DNA of 64,000 bases from Anaeramoeba flamelloides (taxonomy: Eukaryota > Metamonada > Anaeramoebidae), in contig JANTQA010000072.1 of assembly GCA_027625915.1 (NCBI GenBank), forward strand, positions 434,001 through 498,000, given 5' to 3'. Positions 1 through 11,352 of this stretch are shown one piece after another (position 1 is the first letter of the stretch; every line of letters starts with the position of its first letter). Below the pieces are notes generated by a model, which was given only the letters and a program-made list of their open reading frames with translations, searched no databases and had not been told where the DNA came from. Position numbers and translations under genes: made by a program.

Positions 1-573
1 TTGCAATTAAGAGTGAATTTTACACTTCTCCAAAAATAATAAAGAATAAAAAAACTATTTTTTCAATCTGATCTTAAAGGATTCAATTTTTGATGTATTA
101 TCTTGTATTTCTATAAAAAGATTAAATTTAAATTGTTTGAACATAAAAACTCACAGAAATGATAAAAAAAAAGAGATTTCAGAAAAATATAAAAGATTTT
201 ACAACATTTTACTTTTTGAGTACTAAATCAAACATGAAGGAATCCGATATTTTTAGGGAAATATTAAGAAAGAAAAAGTGAATTCTTTTAACAATGATAA
301 CACATTTCAAAAAATTGAAAAAGGAGTTGAAATTAAGTTTAATTTAATAATTTTATAAAGAATTTTTCTATTCACTTCCAAATAAATAAAAAAATAAGAA
401 TTACAAATCCACTAATCTTTTCAACAACATCAAAAAGAGAAAAAATTAATCTTGAGAAATTGTCCAAATTCAAGAAATTCACATAAAGCACACGGAGAAT
501 AACATAGGTTGTCCAACATATTTGATTCTTAGTTCAAAAGAAATCATTTTTTCTATTTTAACTTTAAATTCAA
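1..573. other. Gene-free upstream flank
   Basis: Very A+T-rich sequence with stops in all frames and no recognisable gene. It lies directly 5' of the kelch-BTB gene and presumably includes its promoter, but no core promoter element can be distinguished from the background. An in-frame TAA at 565-567 supports the start chosen for the next gene. Confidence 0.5.
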
Positions 574-3500
574 ATGAGTTTTCCTAAACATTGGAAATTG
601 ATGAAAAAAATGGTAGGAGCACCACTAATGGCTAGCTGTGCCACTTGCGTTTATCAAGATCACATGTATGAAATTTCAATCCAATAAAAGAACAAAAAAC
701 AAAAACAAAAAAACAAAAATTTGATAAAGATGATCCTTTTCTTTTAATTTTTAATTTTTCCAAAAAAGTTATGTTCATGGTGGTCTCGAAAAAGCTAAAA
801 TTGTATCCAGTCAGTTACAAAGTTACAACCCGTTTTTAAAAACTTGGAAAGTTCATACCATTCCTAATCTACCAAAAAAATGTAGCCATGCTATTGTGCC
901 ATACAAAAATTGTCTTTATTTATTTGGTAGCTTTTATGAGCCCTTTGAAATGTATGAAGTAAATCTTGAAAAAAAAACATGTAGTGTTTTTGAAATTAAC
1001 CAAAAAGGGCTTGATTTGTGTTTTCCAAATATTGGAGTTTTTGGTAGCTCGATGATAATATTTGGTGGGTATTCAGTTACACGTGGCGAGTCAAATGAAA
1101 TGATTGAAGTTGATCTAGAAAAGAAAACAAACCACAAAATCGTAATAAAGGGTAAGATTTTGCTTTTTTTAGTATTTTTTTTTTCTTTTCTTAAGGGAGT
1201 AGCTACACCATAAGACATGATAAAAATTTAAGAGAGATGAGATAAGAACATTTTATTTTAGTGGCGTGTGATCGTAGATTCTCTAAAAAATTTTTTAAAA
1301 AAATTATTTGATATTTTTTTTTTTTAGTAATGTTAAACAATAAAAAAATTGAGAATATATTCATAAAATAGTTTTTTTTTTTATTTTTTTTTTATTAAAA
1401 TAAACTTAATTTCATTAATTTGGGTACAGTTTAAACAGTTGGAAGAATAACAATAACATGATTTACATCCAATTGGAAAGTAATTTTAATTCAACAAACT
1501 ATTTAAATTTTTTTCTTTTTTGTTTTTTTTTATCATTTCTTTTTTTTTCGAGTTATAAAATCTGTTTTCATATGATCTGGGATTTTTTAATCGATGGTTG
1601 AGAGATGGTTACAGTTGAGTTTCTTAAATTGAAAAATCAACATACAATTGGTCCATGGTATCTTATCATTTGATCGATCAACAATTGTTGGTGTAATTTT
1701 AACAAATCTAGCAATATATTTTTGGTTCAAACTCTTTCATTTCAGCTATTTTCATTATTTTAGACACACTCAATTTGATTTTTTGTTTTATATTGTTTTC
1801 TTATATTTGGATGAAAATGATTACCTTTAAAAACATTAATACTATGTTACTTAAATGTGGTTTTATATTAGGTTTGGAAAAATATTATAAATTGTGTTCT
1901 TGTATAAATATTTTTGATTTTGTGCGTGTCTAAATTTTTGGAATGGGGTTTAGTTTTTTTTTTTTTGGGAGAAGATAATTTTAGATTCTTAGAATAAAAC
2001 TTATAGCTATTTTGTGGTTTAAACTTTGATAACATATAATCATATTCACTTCTCCAATTCCACCAAACCCAACGATTTAAAAACCTCAACAAGCAATAAT
2101 TTGACTTAATTATTCTTTTTTTGGAATTCTTCTAGCTATTTAAGTCCCATTTATGTTTCCTTTTATGATTCTCTCAATTGTAATGTTGTTGTTTATTTTA
2201 AACAATATCCATTGATCCCAAATGTCACTGATAAAAAAAATATTTCTAATTGCTTTATGTTGTCATTATTAAAAGAAAGTCAAAAATGATGAAAAAATAA
2301 AAAATGAAAAAATTAAATGCCACAAAAGAATGTTGAGTTAAGGATAAAAGATAAGTTATTCAACATTCAAAACACTATTTTAAGCAATTTAACTCAACAT
2401 TCTATTGTGGCAATTTCTTTGAGACTTTTGAAAAAAAAATTTAAAAAATCTAATGAATGAAGTATTTTAAATAATAAAAATCAATGAGTTACAACCAAAG
2501 TAAAAAAATATTATTTTCTGATCCTTTTCAAAATTGCAAAAAAGTGAAAAATTTTCCTTTACCGTGGCTACTCCCTTAAGGGTTTAGGCCACGAAATTTT
2601 GCAACACTTTGAAATGAAAATGACTAATTGTTTTTTTCTACACAACAAGAATATCACAAAAATTGTAGTCACTTTTTAAACTTGACAACAATTTTGTTTT
2701 TTAGAAATTGTTCTAAATTTTGAAAGGAATTACAAGATCAAAATTCAACAACTTTCAATTTAAAAGTTTTAACAAGCCCAACTTTTAAAAACATGTAATT
2801 TAAACAACTTTCCATTTTTCGGTTTTCATAAAAAGAGTTTTAGATTAACGAAAGTTAAACAAATATTTTTCTTTTAGATAACTTTCAAAAATTTCAATTA
2901 AATTCAAAATGCTATCTTTTTTTAATTATTATTTTTTATGAAGAAATGGAATCAAATATTAAATTTTACAGAAGTGTAAAAATAACACTTTTTTTCACAA
3001 GAACACATTTTGATATTTAGATAATTATTTGACACTGATAAGTTTTATCTTGGGATGATTTCAAAAGACTTTCAAAAGGTAAATAAAATAATTATTTGAT
3101 TAAATTTCTCCGCTTTCTGTGTGTTTCATTTCAATTAAATAATAGGAATAAATTCAAAAGAACCAAACCAATAAACACAAATAATAAAGTTTTGTCTAAT
3201 TACTGGCTTTATTCAAAAGAAAAGATTAAAACCTCAAAGATTTTTATATTTTCTAGATATTTACTTGTCTAAAAGTTCAGAATTTTTTTTTGTTTTTTAG
3301 AAAAAGATATTTAAATTTAAACAATTTTCACCTATTATTTTAAGCTAAACAATTGTTTACATTGACATAAAAAAAGAACTATAATTATGATACACATTTT
3401 TTTCTAATTACTTTTATTTTTTTTTTTACACTTTTTGGTGTTAATACTGATTTTTACACCTTTTGATGGAATCTTCTAATCAAATCATTTCTCAAAAAAT

Positions 3501-6110
3501 AAAAATTCAAAATTAAAAAATATAAATTAAAAATTAAAAACCAAAATGAATTTAATTAAAAAACTAACAAAAAATAAATAAAAAATTTTAAAAAAAAGAA
3601 CAAGAAAAAGAAAAAAAATAAAATGGCATAATTTTCAAACTTTAAAAAATATTTTTTGTTTTAAATGGGATTCAGGTGGTTGGATGTATAAATTTCGAAA
3701 ATTCAATTCATTATCAATTTAAAAAAAAACAAACCTAAAAATCATTCAAATGTTCTTGATCAATAAAAAGGAATATTGAAATCAAAAAAAAAGAAAATTT
3801 TTTTGAAAATTTAAATTATCAATCAAATTGTTAAGATTTGTTGAAAGTACAAATTTCAAACAAAACAAAATAAAATAAAATAAAAGTTTCTAATTTAATT
3901 TCCTTTGATAAAAATCTAACAATTTCACTAGAAACTTTATTAATCTTTCGCCAATTCATAAATATGAAGGTATTTGTATTTGTTTTAAAATGAAAAAAAA
4001 AAGTAAAATTTGAACATCACATAAATCATAGAAACCTTTTTTTTCAACACAACTTTTTCGAAAAGTATCAATTTGGATCCTAATAATAAAATAAACAAGA
4101 TTTTTTAAATCTAATTTAGAGAATAATCTATTCTTTTTTTGCCGAAAAAAAAAACTCATATTTTTTTGAGTGTTTTTCATTCTTATAAACATTATACTCA
4201 ATTTTTCCCCTTGAAAAATTATGGGTTCGATTTGGCTTCTTTTGGTTTTGATGACTCCTTTTCTGCAATATTTCATTTTTCGATGTTTTTTTTTATATAA
4301 TAACCTTTTTTTTATGTTTCAACAAAAAAAGAATCGAATGATTTTAATTCAGGATTAATATGAACTATTGCTTTAATTAAAAAAAATCCAATACCCACAA
4401 CTTATTTTAGAGAGCATAAATGCAATAAATGATTATTTTATAACAGAAAATAATTATTTGTGTCGATTAAAAATTTCTCACTTTAAAATTGAAAAACAAT
4501 CATTGGTATAAAAAAAAAAAATTAGATAACATAATATCAACTTTCCCAATTATTTTTAAATCAAAATCATCACATGCCAACAAAAGAATATTCACACATA
4601 TTTTATTAATGATGGTAACCCAGATAAACAACAATTGGTATATAAATCAAGAATAAATTAATTGCTTTATCAATTTATTTTTTTTTTTTCACGAATTTTT
4701 AAAGCAAAACCATAAATCAGAGACCATAATGAAGCGTTATTATTGCTATTTTAATGTTTATTTTAAAATCTCTGTATCAATCAAACCATCTTATGTGTTT
4801 ATTTACTTTTCACGAATTTAAATTTACTCTTCATGAATTTAAATAACCACAATCAAAGATTTAAAATACAATTATAAAAATTTAGGTTCTGTAAATTCTT
4901 AATTATTATATATATATATATATATATACCCAACTCCATTCATCCATTGCCAATTAGTCCTCCATAGGTCCAATTGAGTTAAAATTGGTTTAGTGATTCC
5001 TTAAAAAAAATCTTTTTTTTTTTTATTAACAATTATCATTTTTATATTATCCTATCTATTCAAAACAATAATAAACTGCTCATAGGTAATAAACCCTCGC
5101 CAAGAACCCGGTGCGGTTGTTGTTCGCATGGCAACAAAATGTGGATTTATGGTGGTTCATCTTGGGATGTGCACAGTGATTTTTGGTGTTATAATCATGA
5201 AAATTCTACGTGGACTGAAATTACAACAAATGGGCCAACCCCTGGCGGAAGGTACTTTACAAAAATGTGTTGTGACACATCTGGTGAAAACATATATTTA
5301 TTTGGAGGTTATAACGAAGTATATTTCAATGATTTATGGCGTTTTAATTTCAAAACAAATTTATGGGAACAAATAAAAACTGCTAAAACTCAAATGGTTC
5401 CTTTTATACCAAAACCAAGAAGATCGCATAATATGGAATATACTTATGGCCAAATTTTTGTCCTCTTCGGGAAAATTGGAGATTTTTCCACAAATTCATC
5501 ACATAAACTCCGCATCGAAAATACATTTAAGAAAAGGTTTTTTTATGATCACCATTTAGCAGAAAATTATATTGATTTATTAAAACAGCAAAAATTATGT
5601 GATACTTGGATCAATTTAAGATCGAATGAAAAAATTGGTTTTCATAAATTACTTTTATTTAAAGGAATGTTTTCTAAGTTGGGATCAAAAAGCAAACGTA
5701 AGGCCATAAATATTATCTCAAAATACTATTCAAAAATTGGTAACGATAAGTGCTCAAATAGTTTATATAATTTGTTACTTGATCATAATGATACCAACCT
5801 TACGATTAAATTCACTAATAATAATAATAATAATGACGATGATGATTCTCTTCATTTTCATAAAATTGTTTTAGCTGCTCGATCTCAATATTTTGAAGAC
5901 CTATTTATTAAATCTGGGCTCGAAAATCAAATAATAGATGAACCCTTTGGATTGTCTTTACAGTCCTGGAAGATTTTGAAAGAATGGATATATATGGGCC
6001 AAATAAATAAAATTTTAAAGAAGGGAATTATTACTGAAATCGAACAAAATTACAAAAAATTTGATTTTAAATCATCAGGCTTGGATTCCTATTTTAAAAA
6101 TTTAAATTAA
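574..6110 (+). CDS. Kelch-repeat and BTB/POZ domain protein (3 exons)
   Basis: Predicted exons are 574-665, 769-1151 and 5086-6110, giving 499 residues. Intron 1 (666-768) has GTATGA at its donor and AAG at its acceptor; splicing restores the kelch motif DHIYVHGG. Intron 2 (1152-5085) starts GTAAGA and ends CATAG, and the phases match. Six kelch-like blades are visible, with hallmarks IYVHGG, LYLFGS, MIIFGG, MWIYGG, IYLFGG and IFVLFG, enough for a beta-propeller. The C-terminal third has a BTB core (LHFHKIVLAARSQYFEDLF) interrupted by an Asn/Asp run coded by AAT/GAT repeats. Such proteins usually bind partners through the propeller and dimerise or recruit Cullin-3 through the BTB; the role here is inferred. 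The large intron contains a whole DNA transposon. Extra exons inside it cannot be excluded. Without splicing the first two exons would look like a fragment. Confidence 0.8.
1195..2575 (+). mobile_element. TTAA-flanked non-autonomous DNA transposon, copy 1 (Kolobok-like)
   Basis: A 1381 bp element bounded by TTAA on both sides (1191-1194 and 2576-2579). Its ends are imperfect inverted repeats of about 13 bp beginning GGGAGTAGC. TTAA duplication with ends starting in purines and G fits the Kolobok superfamily better than piggyBac, whose ends normally begin with C; this assignment is inference. No transposase reading frame is present, so it is non-autonomous. It lies in intron 2 of the kelch-BTB gene, about 40 bp after the splice donor. 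A second full copy starts at 32726. Confidence 0.8.
2319..2411. repeat. Internal palindrome of the TTAA element
   Basis: A 93 bp imperfect hairpin beginning GCCACAA and ending TTGTGGC, with arms of about 27 bp containing GAATGTTGAG. The same hairpin recurs inside copy 2 near 34425-34518. It could be an older small element trapped in the family founder or a functional subterminal structure. Confidence 0.6.
4907..4928. repeat. (TA)n microsatellite
   Basis: About eleven TA units within intron 2 of the kelch-BTB gene, roughly 160 bp before its acceptor. Confidence 0.9.
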
Positions 6111-6779
6111 AATCATATAATATTTTACAATATCTTTTAAAAATTAATTCATTAATTAGAATATCAAATTATTGATTTTAATTAATATTTAATATTATTT
6201 TCACTCAATACAAGTTTATCATTCTCCTTTTTGAAATAAGAAATATTTGATTATTTTTTGATTTGCAAAACAACAAAAAATGGAATTTTCAAGAACATAA
6301 TTTTATATTGTTTTTTTTTTTTTTTTTTTTTTTTTTTTATTGATTCAATACTTCAATTTTTTATTTCCAAAATTCAAAAAGTCAATATTTTATCCTCTTT
6401 GATGATTAGTGTTTGATATAAAAACAACTGTTTTTATTTTTTTTTCTATTTTCTTTCCTCGGTGAATCTTCTTTTGATTGGGAAGAAGGGTTACAAAAGA
6501 AAAAAGATCAAGTGGTTCACTTACTAATACTTAGATACTGAAACAAAAAAGTATGAGTAACTTGAAAATAAAAAAGAAAAATTCAAAGGCTAAAAAATGA
6601 CCAAAGTTTTAAGGTAAATCAGAAAAAAAAAAAAGGATTTTTCAAAAATTAAATAATTATCCCCGAATTAACAATATGATCAATTATCAAATTATTAAAT
6701 TTACCAAAAGTATCATGTAGGCGATTTCGGAAACCCTTAATTAAAGATAGCAGTGTTTTTTTTTTTCGGATTTTTACCA

Positions 6780-7215
6780 ATTGATTCTTTTTCACCTTTT
6801 TTAAATTTTTTTTTTTTACTTTTTCTTTTTCGTTTTTATGAAAAATAAAATCGAAAATAAAAAAACTGTTTGAAAACCCCAAATTAACAAACGTAATAGT
6901 GGGTATTTGTATTTTCTTTTAAAATTCATACATTTACAATTAAAAAAATCTGATTGTCAACACTTTTAATTTTCCAAAAAAATTGAGAATTTTGCAAGAA
7001 GTTTCAATGAAAGATGACCAAAAAATTTTTTAATATTTTTTTTGAAATTTATGGTTTGATCAGCTATTTCGTTTATGAAATCCAACTCTAATATGAATTT
7101 TATTATTGCTACTATTTCTAGTATTTCTAAATAATCTTAGTTTGATTAATTCTTTAAAAAAAATGAAAAATTCATTTTTCGCTGGGTACTTTTGAGTGAA
7201 ATGAAGTGTATATTG
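6780..7215 (+). repeat. Dispersed repeat, copy 1 (partner at 61.5 kb)
   Basis: Clear similarity over about 350-430 bp to 61500-61935 in the same orientation. Shared blocks include AAACCCCAAATTAAC, TTTTAAAATTCATACATTT and ATTGTCAACA. Ends are not sharp and no inverted termini were found, so the class is unknown. Confidence 0.65.
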
Positions 7216-7874
7216 ATATCTAACATTATTTCATAAATTAAAGATTAAGTACCCTGATAAATATTTTATCAATATCCTTTCAATTTGATAAATTTCAAGT
7301 GGTTTTTTTTCCAATATTTTGAAAAATACTCCATATAATATGAGTTTATTATGTCAAAACAACCTAACACTTTAAAGTAAGTAGTTAAATTAAATTAACT
7401 CCCGAAATATCATTCCATGGTTTAAGATATTCAGGTTTTTTATCAAGAATTTGTATAATGTGATATTATTGTGACAAGCAGGCTAAATATTATTTGTTGA
7501 AATTCAAAATAATACTGAAAAAAAAATCGGGATCAATCAACTGAAAATACAATTCAACTGAATTTTTCTTCTTGTGTCGATTGTTTACAACTTTTTGGTA
7601 ATAACCTTGATGCATCCTCCAATTTTTTAACTGTAATTGTTATAAATTCTTTCTTTTCTATTTCATGCAAATTTATTTATCTCTATTTGTTGTCTTATAA
7701 AATTAATTTTTATTTAGTTCTTCTTGCAAAAGATCTTTTCTATTATTAATAATTTTGTTGAAAAATTTTGTAATTAAAGTATTTTTTTTTAATTTTTTTA
7801 AAAAAATAAAAGGATTAAAATTAAAGGGATTATCTTCTACAAAAGAAAAGTCTAAAATTAGAGTATATTGTCCT

Positions 7875-8105
7875 TATTGGGTTTAAATTGGATTATTTCT
7901 TTATAGTTCGAATGTCTCTAAAAAATTGATAAGTAAAATAATACTTTTTATTTATCCTATCAATAATAAATGATAATTGTATGAGTAAAATATCCAATAA
8001 TTTCAGAAAAAAATATTTTTTTACAAAGATTTAAGGTTGAATAATCAATATTTAAACCACAAATTTGTAAAATATCTTTCTTGAATTAATTTCTAAATTC
8101 ATAGT
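7875..8105 (+). repeat. Degenerate dispersed repeat, copy 1 of 3
   Basis: Shares an ordered series of short blocks (TTGGGTTTAAAT, GAATGTCTCT, a conserved TCTTTCTTGAATT-like block) with 34735-35000 and 41275-41530. Copies are diverged, so boundaries are approximate. Confidence 0.4.
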
Positions 8106-8992
8106 AGTTGCTACAAAATTCAATTTTGTTAAAAAAATAAATAATTAATGACCAGATTATTTTGGAAAATTATTTCTGGAATAAGGTGATAACATTTGAT
8201 GTTCCAACTAGCTGGTCAAAAAGGAAAAAAAAAACTAATTATTTATTTTTGGTGTTTTATATTGATTATTCTGGAGTTAATTTTGAAATTAAAAAATTAT
8301 AAAAATAGTATATTTTGAAGTTTTAAATATTAATTTTTAACTGCTATAATACTATTGTCAATTGGTTTTCTATTTTTAGATTTGGAAAAGGAATTGTAAA
8401 AAAAAATTCCACAATTACAATTTTTAATTAGGATAATTCCAAAAAAAAAAACACTTTAAATTATTATGAAATAATATTCTTAATTGGTTTTTTTTAAGAC
8501 TGTTTTAGTCATCTAGCACTAGACAAATGTACACTCATTATGAACATACTCTAATTATCAAAGAAATTCCAAGTAATTATAATATCTTAAATAATAATAC
8601 ACTTTGAGTATTTTTTATGTTACATTCGGTTTTTCCATTGGATTTTTATTATTTTTGATGAATAGTTAACAAAAGGGGGATAAAATAAATTGTACTTTGA
8701 TCACAATCAAATTAGCTCCTACTTCAATTAAGCAATGCTACTAGGTTAGAATATCATTTTTGTCAACATGTCCTCCACTTCTAAATAAATGAATTATTTG
8801 ATGATTTTGGTCTATCCTAAAAGTGTCAAAATACAACGAATATTAAATTTATTTTGATAATTTCAGAATGGAAACATTTTATCATTTAATTTACTTTTAA
8901 AGTTGTGAAAAAAATACCAGAGATGAAAAAAATCCCTGAAAAGATTTTTAATTGTGAATATCAGGAAAATTGTTTGGTAATATCATTTATTT

Positions 8993-9193
8993 ATAGTCAG
9001 TTCCACTTTTAAGGAAAAAACTTGCATCGAAATTTAAAGCACAAAAAAATCCTAAATTAAGGCACAAAATATGCAATTTTTGTTTTCTTACAATTTATTT
9101 TACTAGAATCTGAATTTTGTGTATTAATTTGGGATTTTTATTGTGCCTTAAATTTCGTTGCAAGTTTGTGCCTTAAAAGTGAAACCAACTGTA
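8993..9193. mobile_element. TA-flanked ~200 bp hairpin MITE, copy 1
   Basis: Almost wholly palindromic element with ends close to TACAGTCAGTTCCACTTTT and TGCCTTAAAAGTGAAAC. Its two arms pair with each other over most of the length. TA at the boundaries and ends beginning CAGT suggest a Tc1/mariner-type MITE. This copy is slightly diverged at both tips. Confidence 0.75.
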
Positions 9194-9918
9194 AAATCAA
9201 ATACTTTTTTTTTCATTATGAATCAAACTTTTAGAATTATAGCTCACCCACTTATTAGAATGATGATTAATTAAATCACACTTGTTCAAAAACACAATTC
9301 AATCAATCAAAACACAAGAATAATAATTATCATTTTTCAAATTCCTAATAGTAAGCCTCTATTAAACTCCAATTGTTTTTCAAAAAAAGTTGATCTACCT
9401 AGGCTATCAAACAAATACTCGAGTATTCTAAAGATACTTCCCACTTTAATGAACTATCGGTAGGTTAATCACTCTCTTCATAAAAAGTTTGGTTATTTAT
9501 AAAAAAGGAATGGATTGGAAATAAATGAAATTACACCACAATTTTCCTGATATTCACCATTAAAAAATCTTTTCTGGCATTTTTTTCATGTCAGGTATTT
9601 TTTTCGCTACTATATATATAAACCAAAAAAAAAAAAAAAAAACCAATTATTGTAGATTATATTCTGTAAATAATCGAAACTATTACATATACATACACAC
9701 ACCAAATAAATCTCGAATAAATAATTCTCAAAAATCATGATAAAAATTATTAAAAAACTTAAAATTATTTATTAATGATAATAATTTTTTTTCAATTATT
9801 AAAAATTTCATTTATTTTAAATAAATTCAAATCTAAAATAAATCTGGACAAATATAAAGAAAGAAAATATCTTTCAAAAAAAAAATTAAAAACAAAAAAA
9901 AAAAATAATAGAATAAAA

Positions 9919-11352
9919 TTATTTAAAATATTCTCTTATCATGCTATTAGTGTTCAATTGGTAATACTGTATTGCATCTGAAAGGTGGTTTAGTGTCTGT
10001 TGATTTATTTGGTCGAATTGTATTCGATCTAAATATAAAAATCTGATGAGAGCTCTTACTGTCCAATAGCTCCTGCCTGAATAGTCTGTAACCTTTGCCA
10101 ATTTCTCAGAGTTTACGTTGATGAACATGCCACGGTACAAATCTGATCTCGCCATCAAGACAAATTTGTGAACGCCGATTTCCTTTTTAACAGATCCCTC
10201 TGGTATGATTATTTTAAAGTCCCTTGTGTTATAGTTTTTATAAAGTTTATTCAGGTCTTTCCGAAACCCGCTTCTGGAGGTCTTTTTTTTAATGTTTTTG
10301 ATCTCCAATCGCTTACAAATCTCTTCAATGAGCTTTGTATCCAATTTCCGAGCGGAGTATACCCACTTGAGAAATGTTTGGATTTCTGAGGGGTAGTATT
10401 CCTCGAGGATTTGCTTCACTTTCTTGGTAAACTTGATTTTGGTTCTCCACTCAAACCAAAATTTCAAGAAGCGAACGCCTTTGATTTCCAAATCTGTGCA
10501 CTCGGCTCTTTCAAAAAAGGTGAGCCAATCTTGTTGCAAGCTTGAGTGCGATTTCAATAGTTCGATCACCTGCCTATTGTTTGCAAAGTCCTTTGCAATT
10601 TTGCCATTTTTGTTCATTGTAAAGACATCGCAGTCTCGATCCAACAAGACCTTGATTGAATTTAAATCCTTTTTCCGTGCGCCCTTGGCGATGTACATTA
10701 ACGGGGTCATCAGTTTTGGCTTTGTGGTTTCATTTATTTTGGCCCCAGAGTTGATCAGCATCTTGATGATCTTGGGAGTGGACTTCTTTTTGCAGCAGTA
10801 ATGCAGCGGCGTACGTGCCTTGGATTTCGAGGGCAAAGACAAGTCAACGTCATACTGGATCAAATATTTGAACACCTTGGGTACCGCATTTACGTGTGAC
10901 GCGTAGGTGAGCGCATTGAAATTGAATTCATCAACAACGTTCGGCTCCGCGCCCGCATACAACAGGAGCTTGATGATTTCGGGGTCCTGCCTCGTAAAGA
11001 CCGCAAACATCAAGGGCGTTTGCCCTTTGTTGTTGAGCACATTCACATTGACGCCCTTCGAGATCAGTAGTTTGATAATCTCGGTTTCGTTCTTTTTAAA
11101 TAAGGCAAAGTGCAACAGAGAGAGCCCATTCCCCGTAACAGCGTCAAGGCTGGCACCCTGATCTAACAGCATACTGATCGTTTTCGTTTTGCATTGGTGA
11201 TACAAGGCATGATGAATCAAGTTCCATCCTTCGTCGGTTCCAAACTGCGAATTGACATCTCCTCCGGTTTTGATCCACTCACGCACTAAGGAAACTTTAT
11301 TGCTTTTTAAGTGAGTCAAGATCTTTGGTGGGCTTATTCTTTCAGTGTTCAT
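9919..11352 (-). CDS. Ankyrin-repeat and BTB/POZ domain protein (intronless)
   Basis: A 477-residue single-exon frame. Residues about 41-250 form six ankyrin repeats, each with a TPL.. or LLHFAL-type first helix and an IIKLLI.. second helix (for example TPLMFAVFTRQDPEIIKLLL). A linker of about 80 residues contains FLKWVYSARKLDTKLIEEIC, which looks like the tail of a divergent first BTB or BACK segment. A complete BTB follows near residues 370-470 with the core GVHKFVLMARSDLYRGMF. Ankyrin-BTB proteins generally act as scaffold or Cullin-3 adaptor proteins; no substrate can be inferred. The first ATG follows a poly-T leader on the coding strand. The 5' half is strikingly G+C-rich for this window (10600-11300), while the 3' end drifts to A+T-rich codons. 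Confidence 0.9.
   Translation of the reverse strand: MNTERISPPKILTHLKSNKVSLVREWIKTGGDVNSQFGTDEGWNLIHHALYHQCKTKTISMLLDQGASLDAVTGNGLSLLHFALFKKNETEIIKLLISKGVNVNVLNNKGQTPLMFAVFTRQDPEIIKLLLYAGAEPNVVDEFNFNALTYASHVNAVPKVFKYLIQYDVDLSLPSKSKARTPLHYCCKKKSTPKIIKMLINSGAKINETTKPKLMTPLMYIAKGARKKDLNSIKVLLDRDCDVFTMNKNGKIAKDFANNRQVIELLKSHSSLQQDWLTFFERAECTDLEIKGVRFLKFWFEWRTKIKFTKKVKQILEEYYPSEIQTFLKWVYSARKLDTKLIEEICKRLEIKNIKKKTSRSGFRKDLNKLYKNYNTRDFKIIIPEGSVKKEIGVHKFVLMARSDLYRGMFINVNSEKLAKVTDYSGRSYWTVRALIRFLYLDRIQFDQINQQTLNHLSDAIQYYQLNTNSMIREYFK

Larger units (their letters stand above)
6111..9918. other. Gene-free spacer
   Basis: A 3.8 kb A+T-rich spacer between convergent genes. It holds a poly-T run near 6309-6338, two dispersed repeats and one small inverted-repeat element described separately. 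Open frames here are short low-complexity Lys/Phe/Ile stretches that I do not regard as genes. Confidence 0.6.

Noticed and set aside
1648-1830. A 60-codon open frame present in both copies of the TTAA element (also 33182-33370)
   Set aside because: Most differences between the copies change the amino acid and one includes compensating shifts in spacing, so there is no sign of selection for a protein. The shared frame follows from shared DNA.
3956-4276. Minus-strand open frame of 106 codons inside kelch intron 2
   Set aside because: Composition is dominated by Lys, Phe, Ile and Gln from A+T-rich DNA, with no motif or splice support.
10168-11161. Three plus-strand frames opposite the ankyrin-BTB gene
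   Set aside because: They are antisense shadows of a clearly coding frame with conserved ankyrin and BTB motifs.
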